Position numbers and translations under genes: made by a program
Shown: positions 37,679 to 45,853 of the stretch, in pieces
Layout of the letters: each line of letters begins with the position of its first letter
Position numbering within the stretch: the stretch's first letter is position 1
NCBI RefSeq assembly: GCF_000280925.3
Contig: NZ_CP012109.1
Coordinates: 5,910,501 to 5,974,500 of the forward strand
Length of the DNA: 64,000 nt
Direction: 5' to 3'
From: Myxococcus hansupus
GTDB taxonomy: Bacteria; Myxococcota; Myxococcia; Myxococcales; Myxococcaceae
Notes under the pieces: generated by a model
The model's input: only the letters and a program-made list of their open reading frames with translations
Told to the model about the DNA's origin: nothing
The model's database searches: none

Positions 37679-38176
37679 ATGAACCTCAAGGCAATCGCAG
37701 CCCTGTCCAGCCTCCTCGCGCTCGCGGCGCCGGTGGCCTGCACCTCTCAGTCGAAGTCCAACCCCACGCCCGCGGACAGCTCGGACACCACCAAGGCGGG
37801 CGCCCCCGTCCGGGTGGACGCGAAGCTGGGTGAAGACCAGGCCCGCATCGCCCTGCGCTTCGAAAAGGCGGCGTCGGACGTCCAGGTCCACCTCTCCGGC
37901 GTGGATGGCCTCGACGTGAAGAGCGCCCCCACGCCCGTGAGCGGGAGCTTCGCCCAGGACTCCGTGTCGGAGTTCGACGTGCTCTTCACCCCGGGTGAAG
38001 GCCGGTCGCTCCTGGTGGTCACCGTCACCGGGACTTTCGACGGCGCGCACCTGTCGCGCGTCTTCAGCTTCGACGTCGGGACGCCCACCGAAGCGCAGCA
38101 GAAGGCCACGGGCACCACGGTGACGGGCGACGACGGGCAGCCCATCAAGGTGCTCCCCTCGTCCAACGCCGAGTAG
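37679..38176 (+). CDS. Small lipoprotein encoded with the metalloprotease-like gene
   Basis: 165 residues from ATG 37679. Signal MNLKAIAALSSLLALAAPVAC with lipobox PVAC, then a Ser/Thr/Pro-rich linker and a beta-rich domain (RVDAKLGEDQARIALRFEK, SEFDVLFTPGEGRSLLVVTV). A hydrophilic Gly/Asp/Thr tail ends the protein. No family recognised. Thirteen bases from the upstream gene, suggesting a pair working at the same site. Confidence 0.75.
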   Translation: MNLKAIAALSSLLALAAPVACTSQSKSNPTPADSSDTTKAGAPVRVDAKLGEDQARIALRFEKAASDVQVHLSGVDGLDVKSAPTPVSGSFAQDSVSEFDVLFTPGEGRSLLVVTVTGTFDGAHLSRVFSFDVGTPTEAQQKATGTTVTGDDGQPIKVLPSSNAE

Positions 38177-38190
38177 TCACACGGTGGAAT

Positions 38191-38217
38191 GCCGGCGCCC
38201 GGGAGACCGGGCCCGGC
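38191..38217 (+). terminator. Hairpin after the small lipoprotein gene
   Basis: GCCGGCGCCCGG pairs with CCGGGCCCGGC (11 bp, one bulged C) around a GAGA loop, 14 bases after the stop codon. No T-run on the plus strand. Confidence 0.5.
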
Positions 38218-38220
38218 GAA

Positions 38221-38267
38221 CCCCAGAAAAACACAGCGGGGAGCGCGCCCCCCGACGCACTCCCCGC
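38221..38267 (-). terminator. Intrinsic terminator, minus strand (second of a tandem pair)
   Basis: A 12-bp stem (38236-38247 with 38256-38267) has a C-rich loop on the plus strand. Its one non-Watson-Crick position is C-A on the plus strand but a G-U wobble on the minus-strand RNA. On the minus strand the stem is followed by five T within TGTGTTTTTCTGGGG. Confidence 0.7.
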
Positions 38268-38290
38268 CGCGTGAGCCGCTCGAACGAGAG

Positions 38291-38337
38291 CTCCAGAAAA
38301 AACATTGGGAGCACGCCCCCTCGACGTGCTCCCAATG
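38291..38337 (-). terminator. Intrinsic terminator, minus strand (first of a tandem pair)
   Basis: CATTGGGAGCACG at 38303-38315 is perfectly complementary to CGTGCTCCCAATG at 38325-38337, loop CCCCCTCGA, with six A before it, so six T follow the stem on the minus strand. It lies 200 bases after the stop of the TAXI gene, leaving a long 3' region or an unrecognised small RNA. Its loop and downstream CTGG match the neighbouring hairpin while the stem sequence differs. Confidence 0.78.
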
Positions 38338-38536
38338 ACTGCGCGTCCCATCTCAGGGATGCGCCCTCGCCCTCCGGAAGCAACAGCCCCCCCGGGCTTG
38401 CTCCCTCACCATCCCCACTTCGAATTTCAAAACGCACGGCGCCGAAAACCTTGAGGCCGTCGTGGCGTTTTTTTTCGAAGGGCCTGGTGACGCCCTTCGC
38501 CCACAACGACACACATTCACGATGCGTGCGGATGAG
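38338..38536. other. Noncoding region between tandem terminators and the TAXI gene
   Basis: Almost 200 bases without a credible coding frame. It includes a run of eight T (plus strand) near 38468-38475 followed by an 8-bp inverted repeat CGAAGGGC/GCCCTTCG. It may be a long 3' untranslated region or contain a small RNA on the minus strand ending at the tandem terminators. Confidence 0.4.
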
Positions 38537-39904
38537 CTACGCCGTCTTCTCCGCCGCCCGCATGGCCGGAGGCAGCGTCCCGCCCGACTCGGTGATGCGC
38601 CGGGCCAGCCTGCGGCGGACCACGTCGACGTGCTCGCGGAAGAAGTAGAGGTTCTCCGCGTAGGCCAGGGGCATGGGGATGCGGTTCACCTCCCGCTCGG
38701 CCTCGTCGAGCCGCCGGAGCATGTCGTCCAGCCGCTCCGGGGCCGGGCTCTCCTCGAGCTGCAGCTCGATTTCCTTCAGCCGCGCGTACCAGCGGAAGAT
38801 GCGCGAGCGCACGCGCCACTGGTACAGCGCCGGCGCCAGGCGCCCCAGCGGCACCAGCACGGCGATGAAGGGCACCAGCATCACCCACAACCGGTCCACC
38901 AGGTTGGCCGCCCAGAAGGGCAGATAGCGGTGCAGCAGCGGGACGCCGGACTCGTAGTAGCGGCGCGCCTCGCTGCTGTAGGGGAAGCCCGCCTCCAGCG
39001 CCGCGGGGAACTCGCCAGTGCGGTCCAGGATGCCCGCCTTGCCGTGGACCTCGCTGGCCGCGCGCAGCAGGAGGTACGCCAGCGCCGGGTGGAGTGAGTC
39101 CGTCGCCAGCAGGTTCGCGGTGGGCGCCAGCAGCACCACGTCGTGGTCCGGGATGTCCGCCCCCAGGTCGAAGACGCCGCGCGGGAGCAGGTGCTTGGAC
39201 AGGTAGGGGAAACGGCGCGTGTAGGCCTCCGCCCGCGAGAAGCTGAGGACCTGGATGTCCGGCACCGCCGCCAGCCGCTGGATGGGCGGCGACTCCGCGG
39301 GGGACACGATGAAGACGGCGTCGACCTTGCCCTGCTTGAGCTGCTCGATGCCCTCGTCACGGCCCAGGTTGAGCAGCTCCGTGGGCGCGGCGCCCACGTG
39401 GTTGGCCGCGAGCAGCTTGAGGGACAAGGCCCGCGTCCCACTCGTCTCGGGCCCCACGACGATGCGCTTGCCCTGGAGCTGGTTGAGGTCCTGAAGCGGC
39501 GCGCCCCGGTAGAAAATCCACAGCGGGACGTAGGAGAGGCTCCCCAGGGAAACGACGTGGGGGGCCATCGCGGCGTCCGAGGCGCCGCTCTGCACGAAGG
39601 CCACGTCCACGCCGGAGCGCTCATCCTCCAGCAGCTTGACGCTGGTGAGAGAGCCATCCGTCGGGAGAATCTCCACGGTGACGCCGTGCTGCGCGAGGTA
39701 CTCCTGATACTTCCGCGCGAAGTACCGGAAGCCGCCTTCATCCCCGGCCGCGGCGATGACGAGCTTCTTCGGGGGCGCGGGCTTGACGAAGTAGAATGTG
39801 ACGGCGAACGCGATGCTGACAATCACGGCTGCGGGGCCCAGCGTCAGCCAGAGGTCCCACCGCAACTTGCGGCGCAGGCGTTCCTTGAGCGAGTCCTTCT
39901 TCAT
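38537..39904 (-). CDS. Membrane-anchored TAXI-family substrate-binding protein
   Basis: 455 residues from the ATG at 39904. An N-terminal membrane segment (residues ~20-45, LTLGPAAVIVSIAFAVTFYF) precedes a TAXI/NMT1-like type II periplasmic binding domain (~50-320: KLVIAAAGDEGGFRYFARKY, VDVAFVQSGASDAA, LQGKRIVVGPETSGTRAL, GIEQLKQGKVDAVFIVSP). A second hydrophobic segment (~345-370, VDRLWVMLVPFIAVLVPLG) and a charged helical tail of ~85 residues face the cytoplasm if topology follows. TAXI proteins usually serve TRAP transporters, but no DctM/DctQ-like gene is nearby. Tandem terminators lie downstream. Confidence 0.87.
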   Translation of the reverse strand: MKKDSLKERLRRKLRWDLWLTLGPAAVIVSIAFAVTFYFVKPAPPKKLVIAAAGDEGGFRYFARKYQEYLAQHGVTVEILPTDGSLTSVKLLEDERSGVDVAFVQSGASDAAMAPHVVSLGSLSYVPLWIFYRGAPLQDLNQLQGKRIVVGPETSGTRALSLKLLAANHVGAAPTELLNLGRDEGIEQLKQGKVDAVFIVSPAESPPIQRLAAVPDIQVLSFSRAEAYTRRFPYLSKHLLPRGVFDLGADIPDHDVVLLAPTANLLATDSLHPALAYLLLRAASEVHGKAGILDRTGEFPAALEAGFPYSSEARRYYESGVPLLHRYLPFWAANLVDRLWVMLVPFIAVLVPLGRLAPALYQWRVRSRIFRWYARLKEIELQLEESPAPERLDDMLRRLDEAEREVNRIPMPLAYAENLYFFREHVDVVRRRLARRITESGGTLPPAMRAAEKTA

Positions 39905-40018
39905 GATGGGCGCGGAGTATAGACACGCCGCCCCGCCCGAGTTCGCGCCCGGCCGCAAGCCCCGCGGCCGGGGCGTCGAGAGGCGGTCATTCCACCCGCC
40001 TCCCGAACCTCGACCGTC

Positions 40019-41107
40019 TCAGTCGCGCCGGCGCTTGGAGCGCAAGGCATCCCAGGCCATCGTCGTCCGGGCCCGCTCGTGCCGCCGGTTCTCCCGCTCG
40101 GGGGTCACGCTCGCCTTCCGGGCTTGGAAGGCCTGCTCACGCCGCAGCCGCTCGTAGCTGGCGAGCCGCGCTTCCGGGAGCGCCCCGGACGCCACCGCAG
40201 CGCGCACCGCGCATCCCGGCTCGCCCTGGTGCTGGCAATCCGAGAAGCGGCAGCCCTCCGCGAGTTCGAGGATGTCCGAGAACGTCTGCTCGATGCCCTC
40301 GTCCTCGCCGCCCAACAACCCCAGCTCGCGCATCCCCGGCCCGTCGATGAGCAGGCCTCCGCCCGGCAACACGAAGAGCTCGCGGTGCGTGGTGGTGTGG
40401 CGGCCCTTGTCGTCCTCCTCGCGCACGGCCTGGGTCACCAGCCGCGAGTCGCCCAGGAGCCGGTTGACCAGCGTGGACTTGCCCACGCCGGAGGAGCCGA
40501 GCAGCGCTCCTGTCTTGCCGGCGGGCAGGTGCGCGCTCACGGACTCCACGCCCTCGCCCGTCCGGGCGCTCAGCGCGAGCACCGGGACGCCCGGCGCCAG
40601 CGCCTCCACCTCGGCGACGAGCGAGGCCGCGCCGGGCTGGAGGTCCGCCTTGGTGAGCAGCACCACGGGCGAGGCGCCGCTGCTCCATGCCAGGGAGAGC
40701 GCGCGTTCGATGCGGCGGGGATTGAAGTTGCCGTCCAACCCGGCGGCGAGGAACACGACGTCCAGGTTGGCGGCGATGAGCTGCCCGTCGCGCTCACTGC
40801 CCGCCTCACGCCGCGCGAGCACGCTGGTGCGTGGGAGCACCGCGTGAAGCAGCGCCTCGCCCTCCCCGTCCGGGAGCTGGAGCGCGACCCAGTCTCCAAT
40901 GGTGGGCAGGGCCTGCGCGCCGGGCGCCTGGTGGAGGAGCCTTCCCGCGGTGCGCGCGAGCACGGCGCGGGAAGCCGTCTGGACCGTGAGCAGACCCCGT
41001 TGCTGGCGCACGACGCGGCCGGGAACGAGGGGATGCGGGAACTGCGAAACGAGCGAAGCGAAAGCGTGAGTGAAGGCTGGACCCCAGCCGAGGGATTCAA
41101 GCGACAT
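40019..41107 (-). CDS. rsgA: Ribosome small-subunit-dependent GTPase A
   Basis: 362 residues from the ATG at 41107 (MSLESLGWGP). RsgA (YjeQ) is a circularly permuted GTPase that helps mature and check the 30S subunit. Layout: N-terminal OB fold (~25-115), then G motifs in the permuted order LLTKADL (G4), GSSGVGKSTLVNRLLG (G1) and DGPGMRELG (G3), followed by a C-terminal zinc domain with CRFSDCQHQGEPGC. GRHTTTHRE between G1 and G3 is the switch region. It follows no clear partner; the gene upstream on the plus strand is 366 bases away. Confidence 0.95.
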   Translation of the reverse strand: MSLESLGWGPAFTHAFASLVSQFPHPLVPGRVVRQQRGLLTVQTASRAVLARTAGRLLHQAPGAQALPTIGDWVALQLPDGEGEALLHAVLPRTSVLARREAGSERDGQLIAANLDVVFLAAGLDGNFNPRRIERALSLAWSSGASPVVLLTKADLQPGAASLVAEVEALAPGVPVLALSARTGEGVESVSAHLPAGKTGALLGSSGVGKSTLVNRLLGDSRLVTQAVREEDDKGRHTTTHRELFVLPGGGLLIDGPGMRELGLLGGEDEGIEQTFSDILELAEGCRFSDCQHQGEPGCAVRAAVASGALPEARLASYERLRREQAFQARKASVTPERENRRHERARTTMAWDALRSKRRRD

Positions 41108-41473
41108 GTGGAAAGGACTCCGGACAGAGCGGTGCCTGCGGCGCACCTGGATTTCAGGGCACCCCGAGGAGAGCAGGACCGCGCTGTGCGGGACCTTCGT
41201 GGCCGCTCAGACGGACTGCGCTCCCGAGGCGAACAGGATTTCCACCACCGTCAGGACAAGGGGCGCGTTCACGATGCCTCCAGGGAATCCACGGGCGATG
41301 ACGCTCACCGCCCGGCACCCCCTGTCTACTCCGGCCGGAGCCGGCGGGGAATGGCCCCGTTTTCCGGAGGGTTCGCGGAGGACCGCGCCAGGGGGGCGCT
41401 CGCTCCACGGGTGGGTTCCGGTGGAATCACTCCCGCCCCATTGTTAGGGGCAGATGTTCTCCAAGGAGCAGCC
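41108..41473. other. Divergent intergenic region rsgA / zinc-finger gene
   Basis: 366 bases with no supported gene. Short open frames on the minus strand (for example 41154-41408) lack a ribosome site and have Arg/Pro-rich composition typical of out-of-frame high-GC DNA. It presumably carries both promoters; none could be assigned with confidence. Confidence 0.4.
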
Positions 41474-41944
41474 GTGTTCCGATTCGAAAACGACCGGGCG
41501 CTCATCGAATCCTTCCGCCCCAGGGACCGCCGCGTCATCGAGATGCCCGTGGGCATCACCTTTCCCCTCTTCGTGCGGGACTACCTCGCCTGGACGGAGA
41601 CGTCGGGCGCGCGCGTGTACCTCATCTTCTCCGCGCCCGGCAGCCGCAGGCCCATTGGCCTCATCTTCCGCCGCGACTCCCTGGGCGGAGAGCCCGTCAC
41701 CCGCATGTGCGAGTGGTGCCACAGTTATGGCTCGGCCCATGAGGTGTGTCTGCTCACCACAGCCGTGGACAACAAGCGGCGCGTGGGGGTGAACCTCTGC
41801 GCTGACCTCCGCTGCAAGGAGAAGATGGAGGACGCGGCGGACCGCGCCGGCCGGCACCCGCTCGAATTTCTGGGAAAGCTCAATGAGCGAATGTTTCGCT
41901 TCGCACATGAGGCCCTGGGCATCGAGGCCCAGCCCGCCGCCTGA
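41474..41944 (+). CDS. FBP-type treble-clef zinc-finger protein (EF-G-binding-like)
   Basis: 156 residues from a GTG at 41474 with AAGGAGC at 41463-41469. Cys79 and Cys82 (CEWC) with Cys109 and Cys114 (NLCADLRC) form the treble-clef zinc site typical of the C-terminal domain of the elongation factor G-binding protein FBP (fusidic acid resistance FusB-type). The preceding part, IEMPVGITFPLFVRDYLAW with LIFSAPGSRRPIGLIF, matches the same family layout. Such proteins bind EF-G and release it from stalled ribosomes. A cytoplasmic translation role next to rsgA is suggestive, not proven. Confidence 0.8.
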   Translation: MFRFENDRALIESFRPRDRRVIEMPVGITFPLFVRDYLAWTETSGARVYLIFSAPGSRRPIGLIFRRDSLGGEPVTRMCEWCHSYGSAHEVCLLTTAVDNKRRVGVNLCADLRCKEKMEDAADRAGRHPLEFLGKLNERMFRFAHEALGIEAQPAA

Positions 41945-42000
41945 TATCCGCGGGCAATCAGGCTTGACCGAGGGGGCATCCTTCGCTCTTTAGCGAAGTG

Positions 42001-44304
42001 ATGCCCCTTGCACGCCTCCTCGTTCTCGCCTCGTTGCTGGCCTCGGGGCTCGCCGCCGCCGCGCCCGTCGTGCAAGTGCCGGAAGGTGGCCGCTCCGTCG
42101 AAGTGCTGACCCAGGGCGTCATTTGCGGCCCGGTCCGCAATGGATGGAGCCTGGGCCCGGATGGGCGCTCCGTCCATCCCCCCGCGAAGCCGGACGAAAG
42201 CGCGCGGACGCAGGACCTCAAGGTGGCGGACACCGCGGCGCAATGCGCCACCACGGAGCGCATCGTCACGGTGATTGCGACGGGCCCTCTGCCGCGCATC
42301 GACGCCTCCGGGACGTCGTTCTACCCGGACGAAGGCCGACTGGAGCTGCGCGGCGTGGGGCTGCTGAACGTGGGCATCGCCTGGTCCGGACAGCCGCGCG
42401 GCGAGCCGGAGCGGCCTCCCATGGAGGGCCAGGACATCTGCCTGTCTCCCTCCAAGCCGAAGGGCCTGGCCGACTGCGCCGTTCCCGTGCCGCAGGGCCT
42501 TCCCACGGACACGTCGCTCTATTGGATTCCGCCCTACGGCCGCATCGGCCCCGAGGTGAGGACGTACGATGCCTACGGCAACCTGGTGGACCCCGAGACG
42601 CTCCGCGTCCGCCCCGGTCGCACCATCCTCACCGAGCCCCTGGTGCTGTCCAACGGCATCGACGTGTCCAAGGGCCCGGGCAGCGTCCCCGTCAGCCACT
42701 CCGAGGCAATCGCGACCACCGACTGCGGCATCGCCCGGTGCGAGCCCGACGAGGGCTTCATCTCCGTGCGCAACGTGCCGGGCGTGGACGCGAGCATCAC
42801 GCTGCGCGCGCGCCTGGTGCCCCGCGTCTTCTTCTCTCGCGGCGACGTGTTGGACCAGGTCATCACCACCACGCTGTCGGTGCTGGCGTGCCCGTTGTCC
42901 TCCGTGGAGGGCTCGGTGTTGCGCGGGGCGGAGAACTCCGCGTTGGTGGTGCGGTTGGATCCCGTCTGCGCGCACGACCCGCGCACCCTGGTGTGGACCG
43001 TCAACGGCATCCGCGTCCGCGTGGAGCGCGTGGTGAAGCTGGCGGAGGGCACCTACGTGATGCTGCGCACCGCGGGGACCTCCGACCAGCAGGTGACCAT
43101 CACCGCGCTGACCTCGCGGCAGGACGGCACGGTGGTCGCGTCGGAGACGACGAAGACGCTGCCGCTGCCGGTTCCGCGCGCCAGCCTGGACCTCCCCGGC
43201 CATGGCGCCATCGACTTCATCCCCACCAACCGGCCGGCGGAAGTGCACATGGCCTCCAACGCGGGCCTGGGGCGCTTCGTGTTGGAGCCGCTGCCGGGCG
43301 CGTACAGCGTCACGACGCGGGAGTCCGCCACGCTCATTCAAGGCGAAGCCGCGCCGGGCGCCTTCGTCGCGCTGCGGTTCGGCTACCGGCTTCCCACGCT
43401 GCCCGCGGAGCTGGCCACCACGGACCTGGTGTCGGTGGACGAGCGCTTTCAACGGGTGGTGCGCGAGGCCAGCGTGCCCGCTCGTATCGAGAAACTGGTG
43501 GAGTTCGTCTGCGCGGACGCGGAGGGCAAGGACCAGCAACTGGAGCCGAGCCGCCCTCACCGGATTCCGTACGCGATGCGCAACACGTGCCGCGTCATCG
43601 TGCATCGCGAGCGCCTGAAGCCCGAGGAAGGCAACCAGGAGGTCTTGCTCCGCATCAACGTCACCAAGCCGGACGGTTCGGGACGCGGGGAGAGCAACGT
43701 CGAACAGCGCATGTTCCTGCGGCCTCAAGGCGACCAGCGCGACATCCCCGTGCCGGGCAACCTGGGGCAGTACGACCGCATCACCGTGCAGGTGTCGCAC
43801 GTGGCGGATGAGTCGCGGTATGCGCTGAGCACCACGGACCGCACCGGCCTGCCGTCCGCGCAGTGGACCGCCATCGTCACCGGCGGCCTCTTCCGGCTCT
43901 ACACGACGGCCGCCATCCCCGCGGGTCTCTACCGCGCCACCGAGCCCACCGGACAGCTCGCCATCAACTTCGGTGTCGTGTCACGCCTGGCCTTGTTGAA
44001 CAACGAAGGCCAGGAGCGACTGCTGGGAATCGAAGCGGGATTGATGGGATTGGGGCTCGTGCCGCAATCAGGAGACATCCAGTTTCCGCCCACGCTCGCC
44101 GTGGTGCTCGGATTGGGTTTGCGTGTTCCGATTGGCCCCGGCGCCGCCGTGGGTGCACAGGCGTGGATGGCCTATGAGTTCCGCGGCGACATCCGCCGCC
44201 GCACCGGTGGCGACCCGTCGCTGGACCCTGTCGTTCCGTCGAGCAAGTGGTCCTTCATCTTCGGACCGAGCATTTCTGTCGGTAATGTTGGCTTCAATCT
44301 CTGA
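42001..44304 (+). CDS. Large secreted protein of unknown function with a beta-rich C-terminus
   Basis: 767 residues from ATG 42001 (a GTG codon directly precedes it). A signal peptide, MPLARLLVLASLLASGLAAA, is clear. Residues ~25-600 are beta-rich with scattered cysteine pairs (CGPVRNGW, CATTERIV, ICLSPSKPKGLADCA, TDCGIARCEPDEGF), suggesting Ig-like domains with disulfides. The last ~150 residues alternate hydrophobic strands and Gly turns (LAINFGVVSRLALL, LAVVLGLGLRVPIGPGAAVG, WSFIFGPSISVGNVGFNL), which resembles an outer-membrane barrel half or a beta-sandwich. I recognise no family. The gene stands alone, followed by a 1.2-kb region with a minisatellite. Confidence 0.8.
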   Translation: MPLARLLVLASLLASGLAAAAPVVQVPEGGRSVEVLTQGVICGPVRNGWSLGPDGRSVHPPAKPDESARTQDLKVADTAAQCATTERIVTVIATGPLPRIDASGTSFYPDEGRLELRGVGLLNVGIAWSGQPRGEPERPPMEGQDICLSPSKPKGLADCAVPVPQGLPTDTSLYWIPPYGRIGPEVRTYDAYGNLVDPETLRVRPGRTILTEPLVLSNGIDVSKGPGSVPVSHSEAIATTDCGIARCEPDEGFISVRNVPGVDASITLRARLVPRVFFSRGDVLDQVITTTLSVLACPLSSVEGSVLRGAENSALVVRLDPVCAHDPRTLVWTVNGIRVRVERVVKLAEGTYVMLRTAGTSDQQVTITALTSRQDGTVVASETTKTLPLPVPRASLDLPGHGAIDFIPTNRPAEVHMASNAGLGRFVLEPLPGAYSVTTRESATLIQGEAAPGAFVALRFGYRLPTLPAELATTDLVSVDERFQRVVREASVPARIEKLVEFVCADAEGKDQQLEPSRPHRIPYAMRNTCRVIVHRERLKPEEGNQEVLLRINVTKPDGSGRGESNVEQRMFLRPQGDQRDIPVPGNLGQYDRITVQVSHVADESRYALSTTDRTGLPSAQWTAIVTGGLFRLYTTAAIPAGLYRATEPTGQLAINFGVVSRLALLNNEGQERLLGIEAGLMGLGLVPQSGDIQFPPTLAVVLGLGLRVPIGPGAAVGAQAWMAYEFRGDIRRRTGGDPSLDPVVPSSKWSFIFGPSISVGNVGFNL

Positions 44305-44509
44305 GCGGCCACGGCCGCTCGGGTGGAGCCCGCCATTCCGGGTGGCTTCGGCACCCGTGCGTTGAAGTGAACCGGTCCTCGCGAATGTGATCCTCCGCTG
44401 AGGACCGGCTCCCACTCACCCATCCCACACGCCCGAGCCGTCCGACCTGAAACGGGACCCCCGCCCCGTTGTGCTGCGTCACGCCCTGCATGACCGCTGA
44501 CCTGCGCTG
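44305..44509. other. Spacer between the large secreted protein gene and the minisatellite
   Basis: About 200 bases with no gene. It includes a stretch of paired GC-rich words (GAGCGGCCACGGCCGCTC at 44301-44318 is a perfect inverted repeat overlapping the stop codon of the upstream gene) and GAGGACCGG/CCGGTCCTC-like pairs at 44371-44406 that could act as terminator. Confidence 0.5.
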
Positions 44510-45297
44510 CCTTGTGCTGCGTGCTGCCTCGTGATGCGTGCTGCCCTGTGGTGCTTGTACCGCCCCGTCCTGCCCGCCGCCCGTGATGCATGCTGCCCCG
44601 TTCTGCCCCGTACCGCCCTGTCCTACGTGCTGCCCCGTCCTGCCCGTACCGCCCCGTCCTACGTGCTGCCCCGTCCTACCCGCCGCCCTTGCTGCCCCGT
44701 CCTGCCGTACCGCCCTGTCCTACGTGCTGCCCCGTCCTACCCGCCGCCCTTGCTACCCCGTCCTGCCGTGCTGCCCCGTCCTACCCGCCGCCCTTGCTGC
44801 CCCGTCCTGCCGTGCTGCCCCGTCCTACCCGCCGCCCTTGCTGCCCCGTCCTGCAGTGCTGCCCCGTCCTACCCGCCGCCCTTGCTACCCCGTCCTGCCG
44901 CGCTGCCCCGTCCTACCCGCCGCCCTTGCTGCCCCGTCCTGCCGTGCTGCCCCGTCCTACCCGCCGCCCTTGCTGCCCCGTCCTGCCGTGCTGCCCCGTC
45001 CTACCCGCCGCCCTTGCTGCCCCGTCCTGCCCGTACCGCCCCGTCCTACCCGCCGCCCTTGCTGCCCCGTCCTGCCCGCCGCCCTTACCGCCCCGTCCTA
45101 CCCGCCGCCCGTACCGCCCCGTCCTACCCGCCGCCCGTACCGCCCCGTCCTACCCGCCGCCCTTACCGCCCCGCCCTACCCGCCACCCTTGCTGCCCCGT
45201 CCTGCCGTTCCGCCCCGTCCTGCCCGCCGCCCTTGCTGCCCCGTCCTGCCCTTACCGCCCCGTCCTACCCGCCGCCCTTACCGCCCCGTTGCGCTGC
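44510..45297. repeat. Minisatellite of 18/26-base units, strongly strand-skewed
   Basis: Roughly 790 bases are built from a short unit CTGCCCCGTCCTGCCGTG (18 bases) and a longer unit that begins CTGCCCCGTCCTACCCGCCG and continues CCCTTG (26 bases). They alternate to give a 44-base composite period in the middle, and 26-base units dominate the end. I count about 28 exact copies of CCCCGTCCT plus several variants. Copies are degenerate at the left edge. The plus strand is C/T-rich, the minus strand G-rich with closely spaced G-runs. All three plus-strand frames stay open, which is an effect of the repeat and not evidence of coding. Confidence 0.9.
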
Positions 45298-45472
45298 TGC
45301 CTGACCCCATAGCAGGGCGCGTGCCGCGCGATGTCTGCATCCCAAGCCCAGCATTTCCAAGCACTTGCAGACATCCATCTGGTCCCGCGGGGCCAGCCTG
45401 CGATCGGCACCAGTAAGAAATCCGGTCCGCCTACACTGGAATACCCTCCCTGCCATTCAGGGTTGCCTGACG
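45298..45472. other. Leader region of the DUF488 gene
   Basis: 175 bases of less GC-rich, non-repetitive sequence between minisatellite and gene. It likely contains the promoter, but no clear pair of hexamers could be assigned. Confidence 0.35.
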
Positions 45473-45853
45473 ATGCCGATCAAAACCAAACGCTGGTGTG
45501 TGCCAATGGAGCAGGATGACGGATATCGCGCCTTGATATGCCGCTATCGGCCCCGGGGGCTGCCCAAGGCCAAGGAGACCTGGGACGCGTGGCAGAGCAA
45601 CCTGGCGCCGAGCCCGGAGCTCTTCGACGCCTTCTATGGAAAGGGGCGCACGCCCATCACCCTGGACGCCTACCGCGACCGCTACCTCCAGGAGATGGCA
45701 TCCCAACAGGACGCCATCACCGAGCTCGCCAGCCGCGTGAAGCGCGGTGAAACGGTGACGCTCCTCTGCTCGAAAGACTGCATCCTCGAACAGGTGTGCC
45801 ACCGCACCCTGCTGGCCGGCCTCATCGAGGCGGAAGTCGCCCGGAGCCGCTAG
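45473..45853 (+). CDS. DUF488-domain protein
   Basis: 126 residues from ATG 45473 (MPIKTKRWCVPMEQDDGYRA). RYRPRGLPKAKETWDAWQ followed by NLAPSPELFDAF and the end segment VTLLCSKDCILEQVCHRTLL match the DUF488 family, whose function is unknown although a role in nucleic-acid or redox chemistry has been proposed from conserved Cys and Arg residues. The stop codon overlaps by 4 bases with that of the convergent oxidoreductase gene. Confidence 0.75.
   Translation: MPIKTKRWCVPMEQDDGYRALICRYRPRGLPKAKETWDAWQSNLAPSPELFDAFYGKGRTPITLDAYRDRYLQEMASQQDAITELASRVKRGETVTLLCSKDCILEQVCHRTLLAGLIEAEVARSR

Noticed and set aside
38401-38536. Plus-strand terminator at the T8 run near 38470
   Set aside because: No stable stem directly precedes the T-run on the plus strand; the inverted repeat lies after it.
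41154-41408. Small minus-strand ORF upstream of rsgA
   Set aside because: Arg/Pro/Gly-rich, no ribosome site, no similarity seen; probably intergenic.
44510-45297. CRISPR array
   Set aside because: Units are contiguous and vary in length; there are no unique spacers of constant size and no cas gene.
44531-45416. Three overlapping long open frames across the minisatellite
   Set aside because: All three frames are open because the repeat unit lacks stop codons; composition is Pro/Arg/Ala/Cys only, and there is no ribosome site or conserved domain.
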